Below are positions 1 to 7,977 of a stretch of 59,728 nt of DNA, piece after piece. The notes under the pieces were generated by a model. That model searched no databases and was not told the DNA's origin. It worked only from the letters and a program-made list of their open reading frames with translations. Source of the DNA: Oscillospiraceae bacterium. GTDB lineage: Bacteria; Bacillota; Clostridia; Oscillospirales; Ruminococcaceae. The stretch is from positions 1 to 59,728 of the forward strand of contig SFFJ01000026.1 in NCBI GenBank assembly GCA_004557855.1. The letters are read 5' to 3'. Every line of letters starts with the position of its first letter. Positions within the stretch are counted from its first letter, which is position 1. Made by a program: the position numbers and the translations under genes.

Positions 1-489
1 CAGATGGGCTTAAAAAGAGCCTGCGGCGCATTTTTATCGCCGCTGCGCTGGAGCGCAGAACGGCGAACCACCACCCCTGTCCCCTCCTCAAAGGAGGGGA
101 ACTAGGGGGCAAGAAAGTAAATACTTTCTGATTTGCAAGCTATGGTATCTACAAGCCGCAAACCCATGGTTATGGTTAGCGGGACTATCGGTTTGCAGGA
201 AAAGGGAGGGCGTTCCCCTCCCCCGAAGCGGGGGAGGTTGGGAGGGGGCAGATGCGCCTGCGGCACCTTATAAGCACCGTTTAGCCCACGCTCCGGGAAG
301 CCGTCGCTTTGGCTTTCCGGGCGGGCGTTCCGGTGCGTCGGGGTCTTGGGGTTTACCCCAAGTCGCTTTTGGGCACTTTTGGCGAGTCAAAAGTGCCACC
401 CCGGCGGTAGCCGCTAAAAGGCTTGCCCCGCCGTCGGTGACTGCAATCTTTTTCACAAATATCCGCCGCAGGCGACTGCAATCTTTTCC
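1..489. repeat. Large mosaic intergenic element E1 (cut by window start)
   Basis: Non-coding stretch before mnmG that shares long blocks with the elements near 2.5, 9.3, 45.3, 51.8 and 59.6 kb. Bases 1-150 are the reverse complement of about 45.61-45.77 kb. Bases 155-300 recur near 9.65-9.77 kb and inverted near 2.69-2.81 kb. A hairpin with stem GGCACTTTTG/CAAAAGTGCC lies near 377-402 and another with CCGGGAAGCC/GGCTTTCCGG near 293-321. The right end (about 403-489) is the inverted-end module ending in a TTTTTCACAAATATCCGCC-like run. No credible gene is visible here. Confidence 0.8.
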
Positions 490-538
490 CTTAAATACCC
501 ACCCCCCAAAAATCTCTTACCAAAAGAAGGTACCACCC

Positions 539-2416
539 ATGATGACCACCTACCCCGCCGGACAATTCGATATCGCCGTCATCGGCGCAGGCCACGCCGG
601 CATCGAGGCCGCCCTTGCCGCCGCACGGCTGGGCTGCCGCACCATCATCTTCACCATCTCGCTGGATGCCATCGGCAATATGCCCTGCAACCCCAGCATC
701 GGCGGCACCGCCAAGGGTCACCTCGTCCGGGAGCTGGATGCCCTCGGCGGTGAGATGGCCAAGGCGGCCGACGCCACCATGCTGCAAAGCCGCACCCTCA
801 ATCTCGGCAAGGGCCCCGCCGTCCACAGCCTGCGGCTGCAATGCGACCGCAAGCGCTACCATATGTATATGAAGGCCGCGCTGGAAAATCAGCCGAACCT
901 GTCGGTACGCCAGGCGGAGATCATCTCCGTTGATACCGACGCTGCGGGGGATATCACCTCGGTCACCACCGCGATGGGCGGGGTCTATTCGGTTCGGGCG
1001 GTCATTCTGGCCACCGGCACCTTTCTCCGCGGTAAAATATTTGTCGGCGAATATACCGAGGACTCCGGCCCCGACGGAATGCACCCCGCCGCCCGCTTGA
1101 GCGACAGCCTGCGGGAGCTGGGCATTTCGCTGCGCCGCTTCAAAACCGGCACCCCCGCCCGTGTTCACGGCGGCAGCATCGATTTTTCCAAACTGGAGCG
1201 GCAGCCGGGGGATGAGCCGCCCGTTGCCGCCTCCTTTGCCACCGACCCCGCAGCGCTGCACAATAAGCTGCCCTGCTATATCGGCTATACCAATGAAGAT
1301 ACCCATGCGGTCATCCGCCGGAATATCGGGCGCAGCCCCCTCTACGGCGGCGCCATCGAGGGCATCGGTCCCCGCTACTGCCCCAGCATCGAGGATAAGG
1401 TCATGCGCTTTGCCCAAAAGCCCCGCCACCAGTTCTTTCTGGAGCCGATGGGGGAGAACACCCGGGAAATGTATCTGTCAGGATTATCCAGTTCCTTGCC
1501 GGAGGAGGTGCAGACCGCCTTTTACCGCACCATCCCCGGCCTGGAGCAGGTGGAATTGATGCGTACCGCCTACGCCATCGAATATGACTGCATCGACCCC
1601 ACCGACCTCAAAACCACGCTGGAATTTAAGGCGGTGCCGTACCTGTACGGCGCCGGGCAGTTTAACGGCACCAGCGGATATGAGGAGGCGGCGGTGCAGG
1701 GGTTTGTCGCCGGCGTCAATGCCGCCTTAAAATTGCAGGGCAAGCCGCCCTTCCTCACCGACCGTTCCACCTCCTATATCGGCACGCTGGTGGATGACCT
1801 TGTCACCAAGGGCTGCATGGACCCCTACCGCATGATGACCAGCCGCAGCGAATACCGTCTGCTGCTCCGGCAGGATAACGCCGATGCCCGGCTGATGCCG
1901 CAGGGCTATGCCCTCGGACTCATCCCGGAGGAACGCTGGCAGCAGTTCCTTGCCCAGCAGGCGCAAAAGGAGCAGGAAAAGCAGCGCCTGGAAAAAAGCT
2001 CCGTTCCCCCCACCGAGGCCCTCAATGCCTATTTGGAGCAGGCGGGCAGTACCCCCATCACCCAGCCGGTCCGCCTGGCGGAGCTGCTGCGCCGCCCGCA
2101 GGTCAGCTACGCCGCCCTTGCCCCCTTCGACCCCGACCGTCCCGCCATCCATCCCCACGCCGCGGAGCAGGCCGAGATCGAGATAAAGTACGAGGGCTAC
2201 CTGAAAAAGCAGGAGGCGCAGGTCAGGGAGATGCGCCGGCTGGAAGAAATGCCCATCCCGGAGGACTTCGACTACGCCGCCCAGCGCGGGTTAAGGCTGG
2301 AGGCCGTCGAAAAGCTGCGCCGCATCCGCCCCGCCAATATCGGCCAGGCCAGCCGCATCAGCGGCGTCTCCCCGGCGGATATCAGCGTTCTGGTCATTCT
2401 CCTGCGCCGCGGGTAA
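539..2416 (+). CDS. mnmG: tRNA uridine-5-carboxymethylaminomethyl modification enzyme MnmG (GidA)
   Basis: With MnmE, MnmG installs the carboxymethylaminomethyl group on U34 of several tRNAs, using FAD and NADH in the cytoplasm. The 625-residue product has the family's usual length. The FAD-binding Rossmann motif IGAGHAGIEAA lies at residues 15-25, followed by the MnmG-specific blocks GTFLRGKIFVGE, PRYCPSIEDK and MTSRSEYRLLLRQDNAD and a C-terminal helical MnmE-binding domain. AAGAAGG lies 8 bases before the ATG at 539 (a second ATG follows directly), so the in-frame extension back to 437 is unlikely. In Firmicutes mnmG precedes rsmG near the origin, as here; mnmE would be expected just outside the window. 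Confidence 0.97.
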   Translation: MMTTYPAGQFDIAVIGAGHAGIEAALAAARLGCRTIIFTISLDAIGNMPCNPSIGGTAKGHLVRELDALGGEMAKAADATMLQSRTLNLGKGPAVHSLRLQCDRKRYHMYMKAALENQPNLSVRQAEIISVDTDAAGDITSVTTAMGGVYSVRAVILATGTFLRGKIFVGEYTEDSGPDGMHPAARLSDSLRELGISLRRFKTGTPARVHGGSIDFSKLERQPGDEPPVAASFATDPAALHNKLPCYIGYTNEDTHAVIRRNIGRSPLYGGAIEGIGPRYCPSIEDKVMRFAQKPRHQFFLEPMGENTREMYLSGLSSSLPEEVQTAFYRTIPGLEQVELMRTAYAIEYDCIDPTDLKTTLEFKAVPYLYGAGQFNGTSGYEEAAVQGFVAGVNAALKLQGKPPFLTDRSTSYIGTLVDDLVTKGCMDPYRMMTSRSEYRLLLRQDNADARLMPQGYALGLIPEERWQQFLAQQAQKEQEKQRLEKSSVPPTEALNAYLEQAGSTPITQPVRLAELLRRPQVSYAALAPFDPDRPAIHPHAAEQAEIEIKYEGYLKKQEAQVREMRRLEEMPIPEDFDYAAQRGLRLEAVEKLRRIRPANIGQASRISGVSPADISVLVILLRRG

Positions 2417-2519
2417 CGGCCGCCGTTTCCGCCTTCGGCGGGGCACTCCTCGGCAAATATCAGTCCCGCGCCCGCGCACCGCGACCCGTTAGGTTATAGT
2501 GGGATATCGCCTTACGGCG

Positions 2520-3190
2520 GCGCAAGTCTTATAAAAAGCTTAATTAGCACGGCTACCGCCGGGGTGGCACTTTTGACTCGCCAAAAGTGCCCAAAAGCGA
2601 TTTAGGGCTGCGCCCTGAAAACCCGACGCACCGGAACGCCCGCCCGGAAGGTCTGCGACCTCCCGGATCGTGGGCTAAACGGTGCTTATAAGGTATCGCA
2701 GATGCATCTTCCCCCTCCCAACCTCCCCCGCTTCGGGGGAGGGGAACGCCCTCCCTTTTCCTGCAAACCGCCAGCCCCGCTAACCATAACCATGGGTCAG
2801 CGGCTTGTTCTCTTCGCAAGCCCTATTTCACTCCGAGCGCTAAACTTCCCCTTTTCGATTGCCCGCCCATCCGGGCCCCTTTCCCGCCTCGGGAAAGGGG
2901 GTGGGGGGAAAGGGCAAATGCTGCCGCAGGCTACTTTGGGAGCGATTCTGTGCGCAGTACGGATTGATTTTGGACTGCCGTCAAAAATCAATCCGTATCC
3001 AGCACAGCCAGCGACAGGGGTCTTGGGGCAGCGCAAAAGGAACGCCCCGGCGGCGAGCCGTACAGGCTGCCACCCTTTGGTGGCTTCTCCCCGCCGCAGG
3101 CGACTGCAAACTCGCCCCCGCCGGGCAGGCGTACAGATTAAAACCTTTTGTAAAGCTCCCCCCGCCGATAGGCGACTACAAGCCATATCA
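2520..3190. repeat. Large mosaic intergenic element E2
   Basis: Fills most of the 865-bp gap between mnmG and rsmG. In order it holds a damaged left end, a hairpin GGCACTTTTG/CAAAAGTGCC (about 2574-2600), the slot CCGGAAGGTC-TGC-GACCTCCCGG, a block shared with 51.9-52.2 kb, a CCCCTTTCCCG/CGGGAAAGGGG hairpin, and a long hairpin (about 2960-3000) whose variable stem sits between GCAGTACGG and CCGTATCCAGC. The right end keeps only half of the TTTT/AAAA hairpin, so this copy is degraded. Short open frames cross it in several phases but none has a ribosome site. Confidence 0.8.
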
Positions 3191-3281
3191 CGCCCCTGCC
3201 CATAACCCCGATCACCTCCACCCACCAAACCCAAAAACTGGAAGTATTACACCACCCCATCAAACCAAAAGGAGCCCGCCC

Positions 3282-3995
3282 ATGATCTCTCAAACCGCCT
3301 TTACCCGCCTGATGGAAACCATCTCCCTGCCCTCCGCCGCCGGGGAATACGACCGCTTCGCCCTGTATTGCACCGAGCTGCAGGAGTGGAACCGGCGCAT
3401 GAACCTCACCGCCATCACCGATGACGAAGGGGTGGCCGAAAAGCATTTTGCCGATAGCCTGCTGCCCCTCACCATGGTGGCGCTGCCTGCAGGCGCTTCG
3501 CTGGTGGATGTCGGCAGCGGCGCCGGGTTTCCCGGGCTGCCCATGGCCATGGCCCGCCCCGACCTGCGGGTGACCTTTTTGGACAGCCTGCAAAAGCGGC
3601 TCACCTTTTTGGCGCAGCTTACGCAAAAGCTGGAGGTGCCCGCCCGGATGCTCCATGCCAGAGCCGAGGATGCCGGGCAGGACCCGCAGTACCGGGAGAA
3701 GTTCGATATTGCCACGGCACGGGCTGTCGCCAATTTTAATACCCTTGCCGAATACTGCCTGCCGCTGGTGAAGGTGGGCGGCCTGTTTCTCGCATTAAAG
3801 GGCGCAGCCGGGGAAGAGGAGCTTGCCGCCGCCGCAGGGGCCATCACCCGGCTGGGCGGCCGGGTGGAGGCCACCCATCGTTACGCCCTGCCCGGCGGGG
3901 ATGCCCGGGTGCTCATCGTCATCCGTAAGGAGGCCCCCACCCCCTCCCGCTACCCCCGCACCGCCGCCCTTATGAAGAAATCCCCCCTGACCTGA
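3282..3995 (+). CDS. rsmG: 16S rRNA (guanine527-N7)-methyltransferase RsmG (GidB)
   Basis: Methylates N7 of G527 in the 530 loop of 16S rRNA using S-adenosylmethionine; loss gives low-level streptomycin resistance in several bacteria. The 237-residue product has the SAM-binding motif VDVGSGAGFPGLPMA near residues 70-84 and the family motif NLTAI near residue 38. The start is the ATG behind AAAAGGAG; the open frame runs further upstream through repeat sequence without a plausible start. It follows mnmG, as in most Firmicutes, but is separated from it by 865 bp of repeat DNA instead of a short spacer. A terminator follows the stop. Confidence 0.96.
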   Translation: MISQTAFTRLMETISLPSAAGEYDRFALYCTELQEWNRRMNLTAITDDEGVAEKHFADSLLPLTMVALPAGASLVDVGSGAGFPGLPMAMARPDLRVTFLDSLQKRLTFLAQLTQKLEVPARMLHARAEDAGQDPQYREKFDIATARAVANFNTLAEYCLPLVKVGGLFLALKGAAGEEELAAAAGAITRLGGRVEATHRYALPGGDARVLIVIRKEAPTPSRYPRTAALMKKSPLT

Positions 3996-4016
3996 TGCCC
4001 TATCCCATAAAAAATC

Positions 4017-4042
4017 AGCCCCCCACCGGGGGCTTTTTCTTT
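4017..4042 (+). terminator. Intrinsic terminator of rsmG
   Basis: AGCCCCC/GGGGGCT stem with a 3-base loop followed by TTTTTCTTTT, about 20 bases after the rsmG stop. Confidence 0.85.
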
Positions 4043-4067
4043 TCCGCAGGGGCTGCCGCCGCCCCCC

Positions 4068-4135
4068 GCCGGGTAGGCGTACAATCTATAACCTTTTGCA
4101 AGACTTGCCCCGCCGCAGGCGAAAACAAACTATTA
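4068..4135. repeat. Solo end of a large mosaic element
   Basis: This stretch (CCCCCGCCGGGTAGGCGTAC ... GGCGAAAACAAACTATTACC) matches the right-hand inverted end of the large mosaic elements, for example 52345-52415, but no body is attached. It may be a solo end left by deletion or recombination. Confidence 0.7.
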
Positions 4136-4146
4136 CCTTAATCCCC

Positions 4147-4680
4147 CCAAAGCAGGCAAAGCCCATTTCTGCAAATCCTCAAAACCAAGCGCTTGCCCCC
4201 TCCGCCCACCCCAAAGCAGGCAAAGCCCCTTTCCACAAACCCTCAAAACCAATCACTTGCCCCTTTTACCCACCCCAAAACAGGCAAAGCCCCTTTCTCA
4301 CAAACCCTCAAAACCAAGCGCTTGCCCTCTTATCCCACCCCAAAGCAGGCAAAGCCCCTTTCTCACAAATCATCAAAACCAAGCGCTTGCCCCTTCCGCC
4401 CACCCCAAAGCAGGCAAAGCCCCTTTCTGCAAATCCTCAAAACCAAGGGCTTGCCCTCTCCGCCCACCCCAAAGCAGGCAAAGCCCCTTTCTGCAAATCC
4501 TCAAAACCAAGCGCTTGCCCCTTCCGCCCACCCCAAAGCAGGCAAAGCCCCTTTCCGCAAACCCTCAAAACCAAGCGCTTGCCCTCTCCGCCCACCCCAA
4601 AGCAGGCAAAGCCCCTTTCTGCAATCCTTCAAAAATAAGCACTTGCCCCTTTTACCCACCCAAAAGCAGGTGAAAACTCT
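4147..4680. repeat. 64-bp tandem array, eight units plus a degenerate ninth
   Basis: The word CAGGCAAAG starts at 4153, 4217, 4281, 4346, 4411, 4475, 4539 and 4603, with a degenerate unit at 4667, giving a period of 64-65 bp. Each unit reads roughly CCACCCCAAAGCAGGCAAAG, CCCCTTTCTGCAAATCCTCA, AAACCAAGCGCTTGCCCC. All three forward frames are open only because the unit has no stops and its length is not a multiple of three; there is no ribosome site or start. It lies between rsmG and the 3' end of noc, close to the parS sites. Confidence 0.95.
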
Positions 4681-4714
4681 CCCTCTGCACAAAAGTTTGA
4701 GTGGGAAGTAGAAA
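4655..4714 (+). repeat. CCCACCCAAAAGCAGGTGAA repeat, left copy
   Basis: A 60-bp unit from CCCACCCAAAAGCAGGTGAA to TTTGAGTGGGAAGTAGAAAA. It overlaps the last array unit, recurs inverted at about 6717-6776, and is related to the units near 18.19-18.43 kb. The two copies here bracket noc and parA in inverted orientation. Confidence 0.85.
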
Positions 4715-4715
4715 A

Positions 4716-4743
4716 GGAAAAACGCCCCCGGATGCCGGAGGCG
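4716..4743 (-). terminator. Terminator of noc
   Basis: On the minus strand, CGCCTCCGG-CAT-CCGGGGGCG (one wobble pair) is followed by TTTTTCC, about 67 bases past the noc stop. Confidence 0.75.
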
Positions 4744-4809
4744 CCTTTCCTGTTCAGTTGGGAAGGGGTTCTATGTTACTCTCGGTGAGAGGAACAAGCG
4801 GTTTAGCCG

Positions 4810-5643
4810 TCAGGCGTACAGCGAAAGCTGATCCCGGTCGTCCGGCTCTTTTCGGGCGGATTTGGGGATGCGGATGGTATAGCTGATGCAGTCGTCCTCC
4901 TCCCGGCGGCGGGTGGTCACCGCCACCCCAAACCGCCGGATCTCCTCCACGGCACGGTCCACCGTGGTAAACAGGATGCGATAATCCCGCAAAAGGCCCC
5001 GGTAGGGCGGGTGCTGCTGCCGGTGCATCAGCTGCCGCAGATATTCCTCCCCCTGCCGGGTATTCAGCCCGGCCTCTCCCATATGGTGCACCGCCCGCAG
5101 CTGCAAATCCTCATCGGGCAGCTGCAGCAGCGCCCTTGCCAGCCGTTCCGGCAAATGATACCCGGTGACGGCCTGCTGCACCGCCGGGGAGAGCCGCAAT
5201 AGCCGCAGCTTATTGCACAGTGCGGAGGGGCTCATCGCCAATAGGGCGGCGGCCTCGTTTTGGGTCATGCCGTACCCGGTTATCAGCCGCAGGATGCCTT
5301 CGGCCTCCTCGATATAATGCAGATCGCTGCGGTGCAGGTTTTCGGCCAGCGTCAGGGCAGCGGCGTCGGCGTCCCCCTTTTGCCACACCAGCGCCGGGAT
5401 GCGGCTCCAGCCGAGCATCTGACAGGCCCGCCACCGGCGTTCCCCGGCAATCAGGCAATAGCCGCCCTGCGGCAGCGCTCGCACCGAAACGGGGTTCAGC
5501 AGTCCGCTGCGGTCGATGCTTTGCGCCAGCGCCGTCAGCTCCTCCTCGTGGAGGTCCCTGCGGGACTGGTGGGGGCTGGGGGTGATCTCCCCGATGGGCA
5601 GCAGCTGCACCGCCGCCTGTTTTTCCCGGTTCAAAAGCGCCAT
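4810..5643 (-). CDS. noc: ParB/Noc-family DNA-binding protein (nucleoid occlusion type)
   Basis: A 277-residue ParB-superfamily protein. The N-terminal CTP-binding domain shows HQSRRDL, GLLNPVSVRALP and GERRWRA, followed by ENLHRSDL. The helix-turn-helix reads MTQNEAAALLAMSPSALCNK, then LRLLRL, closer to Noc than to ParB. In Bacillus, Noc binds its own sites and blocks division over the nucleoid. The ATG at 5643 has AGAGGAGG 7 bases upstream. It is transcribed away from parA, whereas rsmG-noc-parA-parB usually run in one direction. The amphipathic N-terminal helix of B. subtilis Noc is not obvious. The noc call rests on position and the helix-turn-helix; a second chromosomal ParB is the alternative. 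Confidence 0.85.
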   Translation of the reverse strand: MALLNREKQAAVQLLPIGEITPSPHQSRRDLHEEELTALAQSIDRSGLLNPVSVRALPQGGYCLIAGERRWRACQMLGWSRIPALVWQKGDADAAALTLAENLHRSDLHYIEEAEGILRLITGYGMTQNEAAALLAMSPSALCNKLRLLRLSPAVQQAVTGYHLPERLARALLQLPDEDLQLRAVHHMGEAGLNTRQGEEYLRQLMHRQQHPPYRGLLRDYRILFTTVDRAVEEIRRFGVAVTTRRREEDDCISYTIRIPKSARKEPDDRDQLSLYA

Positions 5644-5664
5644 CTTCTCGCCTCCTCTGGTTCC

Positions 5665-5692
5665 ATTATAGCGGGGTGGGCGGGGCTGTCCA
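5665..5692 (-). promoter_or_regulatory. Promoter of noc
   Basis: On the minus strand TGGACA and TATAAT are separated by 16 bases, about 22 bases before the noc start. Confidence 0.75.
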
Positions 5693-5829
5693 GCAAAACC
5701 GTTCGCCCCATGCCGCCCCGTCTCGCCCTCTCCCGCCATCCCCCGACACCCGCCCCGGTCGAACCCCGGCACCCCGCCGGGAACCCCCTCGACCCCACCC
5801 GCTTTTTGTCGCACGAAACTTTGCCCCAA

Positions 5830-5845
5830 TGTTTCACGTGAAACA
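5830..5845. promoter_or_regulatory. parS site 1
   Basis: TGTTTCACGTGAAACA is a perfect match to the bacterial parS consensus, the loading site of ParB. It lies between the divergent noc and parA genes, just upstream of the parA promoter. Confidence 0.97.
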
Positions 5846-5860
5846 TTTTTACGAAAAAAC

Positions 5861-5890
5861 TTCCCAAGGGGAATTATTGTGTGCTATAAT
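5861..5890 (+). promoter_or_regulatory. Promoter of parA
   Basis: A TATAAT at 5885-5890 follows a weak TTCCCA with an 18-base spacer. It is 16 bases downstream of parS site 1, so spreading ParB could affect it. Confidence 0.6.
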
Positions 5891-5920
5891 GAGGGCAATC
5901 GACCCGAAGGAGGCGCATCA

Positions 5921-6688
5921 ATGGGCAAAATCATCGCGATCATCAACCAAAAGGGCGGCGTGGGAAAGACCACCACGGCGGTCAATCTGGCGGCGGCGTT
6001 GGGACAGCTGGGCTGCCGGGTGCTGCTGGCCGACCTGGACCCGCAGGGAAATGCCACCAGCGGCGTGGGCATCAATAAGCGAGAGGTGAAAATCTCCAGC
6101 TACCACGTGCTGATGGAGGAAAGCGGTGCGGCCGAGGCCATTCTGCCCACCCGGTTCGAGGGGCTTTGGGTGCTGCCCAGCAATATTGATCTGGCGGGCG
6201 CCGAAATAGAGCTGGTGGAAAAGGAAAACCGGGCCAAAAGTCTGCGGGCGGCGCTGCTGCGGGTCAAGGATGACTATGATTTTATCTTCATCGATTGTCC
6301 GCCGTCGCTGGGTCTCATCACCGTAAATGCCCTGACCGCCAGCGATACCATCCTCATTCCCATCCAGTGTGAATATTACGCATTGGAGGGCTTGACCCAG
6401 CTGATGCAGACGGTCCGCACCGTCAAGCGGCTGTATAACAGCGCCATCGGGGTGGAGGGCGTGCTGCTGACCATGTACGACAGCCGTCTGAACCTCACCA
6501 ATCAGGTGGTGGGGGAGATCAAGAAATACTTTGCGGATAAGGTGTTCCGATCCACCGTACCGCGCAGTGTCCGCATCTCCGAGGCGCCCAGCTACGGCGA
6601 GCCGATCTGCTACTACGACAAGGCGAACCGCGGTGCGCTGGCCTACCAGCGGGTAGCGGAGGAGCTGCTGGAGCGCAACGGCCGGTAA
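5921..6688 (+). CDS. parA: Chromosome-partitioning ATPase ParA (Soj)
   Basis: A 255-residue Walker-type ATPase that moves or positions ParB-parS complexes and in Bacillus (Soj) also controls DnaA. The deviant Walker A motif KGGVGKTTTAVNLA is at residues 11-24, DLDPQGNATSG near 40-50, and Walker B DCPPSLG near 125. There is no N-terminal DNA-binding extension, which is typical of chromosomal ParA. The ATG follows GAAGGAGG; upstream in-frame codons lack a ribosome site. parB follows after 168 bases, and a parS site lies on each side of the gene. Confidence 0.97.
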   Translation: MGKIIAIINQKGGVGKTTTAVNLAAALGQLGCRVLLADLDPQGNATSGVGINKREVKISSYHVLMEESGAAEAILPTRFEGLWVLPSNIDLAGAEIELVEKENRAKSLRAALLRVKDDYDFIFIDCPPSLGLITVNALTASDTILIPIQCEYYALEGLTQLMQTVRTVKRLYNSAIGVEGVLLTMYDSRLNLTNQVVGEIKKYFADKVFRSTVPRSVRISEAPSYGEPICYYDKANRGALAYQRVAEELLERNGR

Positions 6689-6698
6689 CCCCCGGTAA

Positions 6699-6714
6699 TG
6701 TTTCACGTGAAACA
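6699..6714. promoter_or_regulatory. parS site 2
   Basis: A second perfect TGTTTCACGTGAAACA, 11 bases after the parA stop. The two sites are 869 bp apart. Confidence 0.97.
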
Positions 6715-6716
6715 AT

Positions 6717-6776
6717 TTTGCTTCCCATTCAAACCTTGGTGCAGGGGGAGAGGCTTCACCTGCTTTTGGGTGGGAT
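6717..6776 (-). repeat. CCCACCCAAAAGCAGGTGAA repeat, right copy (inverted)
   Basis: Read on the minus strand this matches 4655-4714 with few differences (CCCACCCAAAAGCAGGTGAA ... TTTGAATGGGAAGCAAAA). It starts immediately after parS site 2. Confidence 0.85.
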
Positions 6777-6856
6777 GAAAAAGTTTGCGGGCTCCGGCAG
6801 GCGGAGCCAGAATAAAACTTGTGTCCATCGATCATTGAGAGATAAGGGAGGAACCT

Positions 6857-7729
6857 ATGGCAAAGAAAAGCGGATTGGGGAAGGGGCTGGATGCCCTGTT
6901 CCTCGATAACGAAACAACGGAGGGCGGCAGCCTGATGACGCTGCGGATCTCCGACATTGAACCGAATAAGGACCAGCCCCGTAAGGCATTTGAGCCCACG
7001 GCGCTGCAGGAGCTGGCCGAGTCCATCCGGGAGCACGGCATTTTGCAGCCGGTGGTGGTGCGGGCGCTGCCCGGCGGCGTCTACCAGATCATCGCCGGGG
7101 AACGGCGCTGGCGGGCCGGCCGGCTGGCGGGACTTGCCGAGGTCCCGGCAATCGTGATAGAGGCAGACGACGCCAAGGTGCGGGAGCTGGCGCTCATAGA
7201 AAACCTGCAGCGGCAGGATCTTTCCCCGCTGGAGGAGGCCGAGGGCTACCGCAGCCTGATGGAGCACAGCGGCATGACGCAGGAGCAGGTGGCGGCACGG
7301 CTGGGGAAATCCAGGCCGGTGGTGGCCAATGCGCTGCGGCTGCTCAATTTGCCGAAGGGCGTAAAGACGCAGCTGGAGGAGGGCCACCTGACGGCGGGTC
7401 ACGCCCGGCTGCTGGCCGGACTGCCGGAGGCGGACGCCATCCGCTGGGGCAACGAGGTGGTGATGCGGGGCCTGAACGTGCGGGAGCTGGAAAACGGGCT
7501 AAAGCGGGAGCGTAACGCAGCCAAGAAAGCGGCGGAGCGCAAGGCCAATTTGCAGGAGGACCCGTGGGGTGATAAGGAACTGCGGGAGATCCAGCTGGCG
7601 CTGCAGGAGGAGCTGGGACGCCGGGTGACCATCAACCGGCGGGGAGTCGGCGGTATTTTGACCATCGAATACAGCGACCTCGATGATTTGAACAGTCTGG
7701 TGGAACGGCTGACCTACGGGGAGGAATAA
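6857..7729 (+). CDS. parB: Chromosome-partitioning protein ParB (Spo0J)
   Basis: A 290-residue CTP-dependent DNA clamp that loads at parS, spreads, and recruits SMC. The N-terminus has the ParA-stimulating basic motif KKSGLGKGLDALF. The CTP-binding motif GERRWRAGR lies near residue 80, then ALIENLQRQDLSPLEEAEGY. The helix-turn-helix is MTQEQVAARLGKSRPVVANA, and the C-terminal dimerisation domain ends NSLVERLTYGEE. Its ATG follows GGGAGGA. Two perfect parS sites lie upstream. Confidence 0.97.
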   Translation: MAKKSGLGKGLDALFLDNETTEGGSLMTLRISDIEPNKDQPRKAFEPTALQELAESIREHGILQPVVVRALPGGVYQIIAGERRWRAGRLAGLAEVPAIVIEADDAKVRELALIENLQRQDLSPLEEAEGYRSLMEHSGMTQEQVAARLGKSRPVVANALRLLNLPKGVKTQLEEGHLTAGHARLLAGLPEADAIRWGNEVVMRGLNVRELENGLKRERNAAKKAAERKANLQEDPWGDKELREIQLALQEELGRRVTINRRGVGGILTIEYSDLDDLNSLVERLTYGEE

Positions 7730-7770
7730 GGAACGGGTTTTTCTCCCCCGGCAGGGGACAGCAGGCGGAG

Positions 7771-7856
7771 GGCCGCCCCGCAGGGGCGGCGCGAAGCGCC
7801 GGGACGGGCGCAGCCCGTCACAGCCATCGGGACGATGGCTGCCCTGCGGGGCGGCC
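7771..7856. repeat. Cloverleaf repeat C1
   Basis: Arms GGCCGCCCCGCAGGG and CCCTGCGGGGCGGCC are perfect complements. They enclose three hairpins: stem CGGCGC with loop GAA, GACGGGC with loop GCA, and CAGCCATC with loop GGGAC. It lies between parB and the serS promoter. Confidence 0.9.
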
Positions 7857-7912
7857 GGAGCCTGCGGCGGCAGAAAAACGGCGCCAAAAGCCAAGAAAGT
7901 AGGGCCGACCTA

Positions 7913-7941
7913 TTGCCAAGCGCGCCGAGAGTGGATATAAT
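7913..7941 (+). promoter_or_regulatory. Promoter of serS
   Basis: TTGCCA and TATAAT with a 17-base spacer; the likely leader is about 30 bases, too short for a T-box riboswitch. Confidence 0.8.
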
Positions 7942-7977
7942 AAACGGATAGAAACACACAGAAAGAAGGAAATTCTG

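Noticed and set aside
4147..4680. Possible CRISPR array
   Set aside because: The whole 64-bp unit repeats; there are no unique spacers between short repeats and no cas genes nearby.
4096..4711. Long open frames in all three forward phases over the 64-bp array
   Set aside because: They result from a stop-free repeat unit whose length is not a multiple of three. There is no start with a ribosome site, and the peptides are shifted versions of the same repeat.
7742..7977. T-box riboswitch upstream of serS
   Set aside because: The promoter lies only about 37 bases before the start, and no T-box motif or antiterminator is present.
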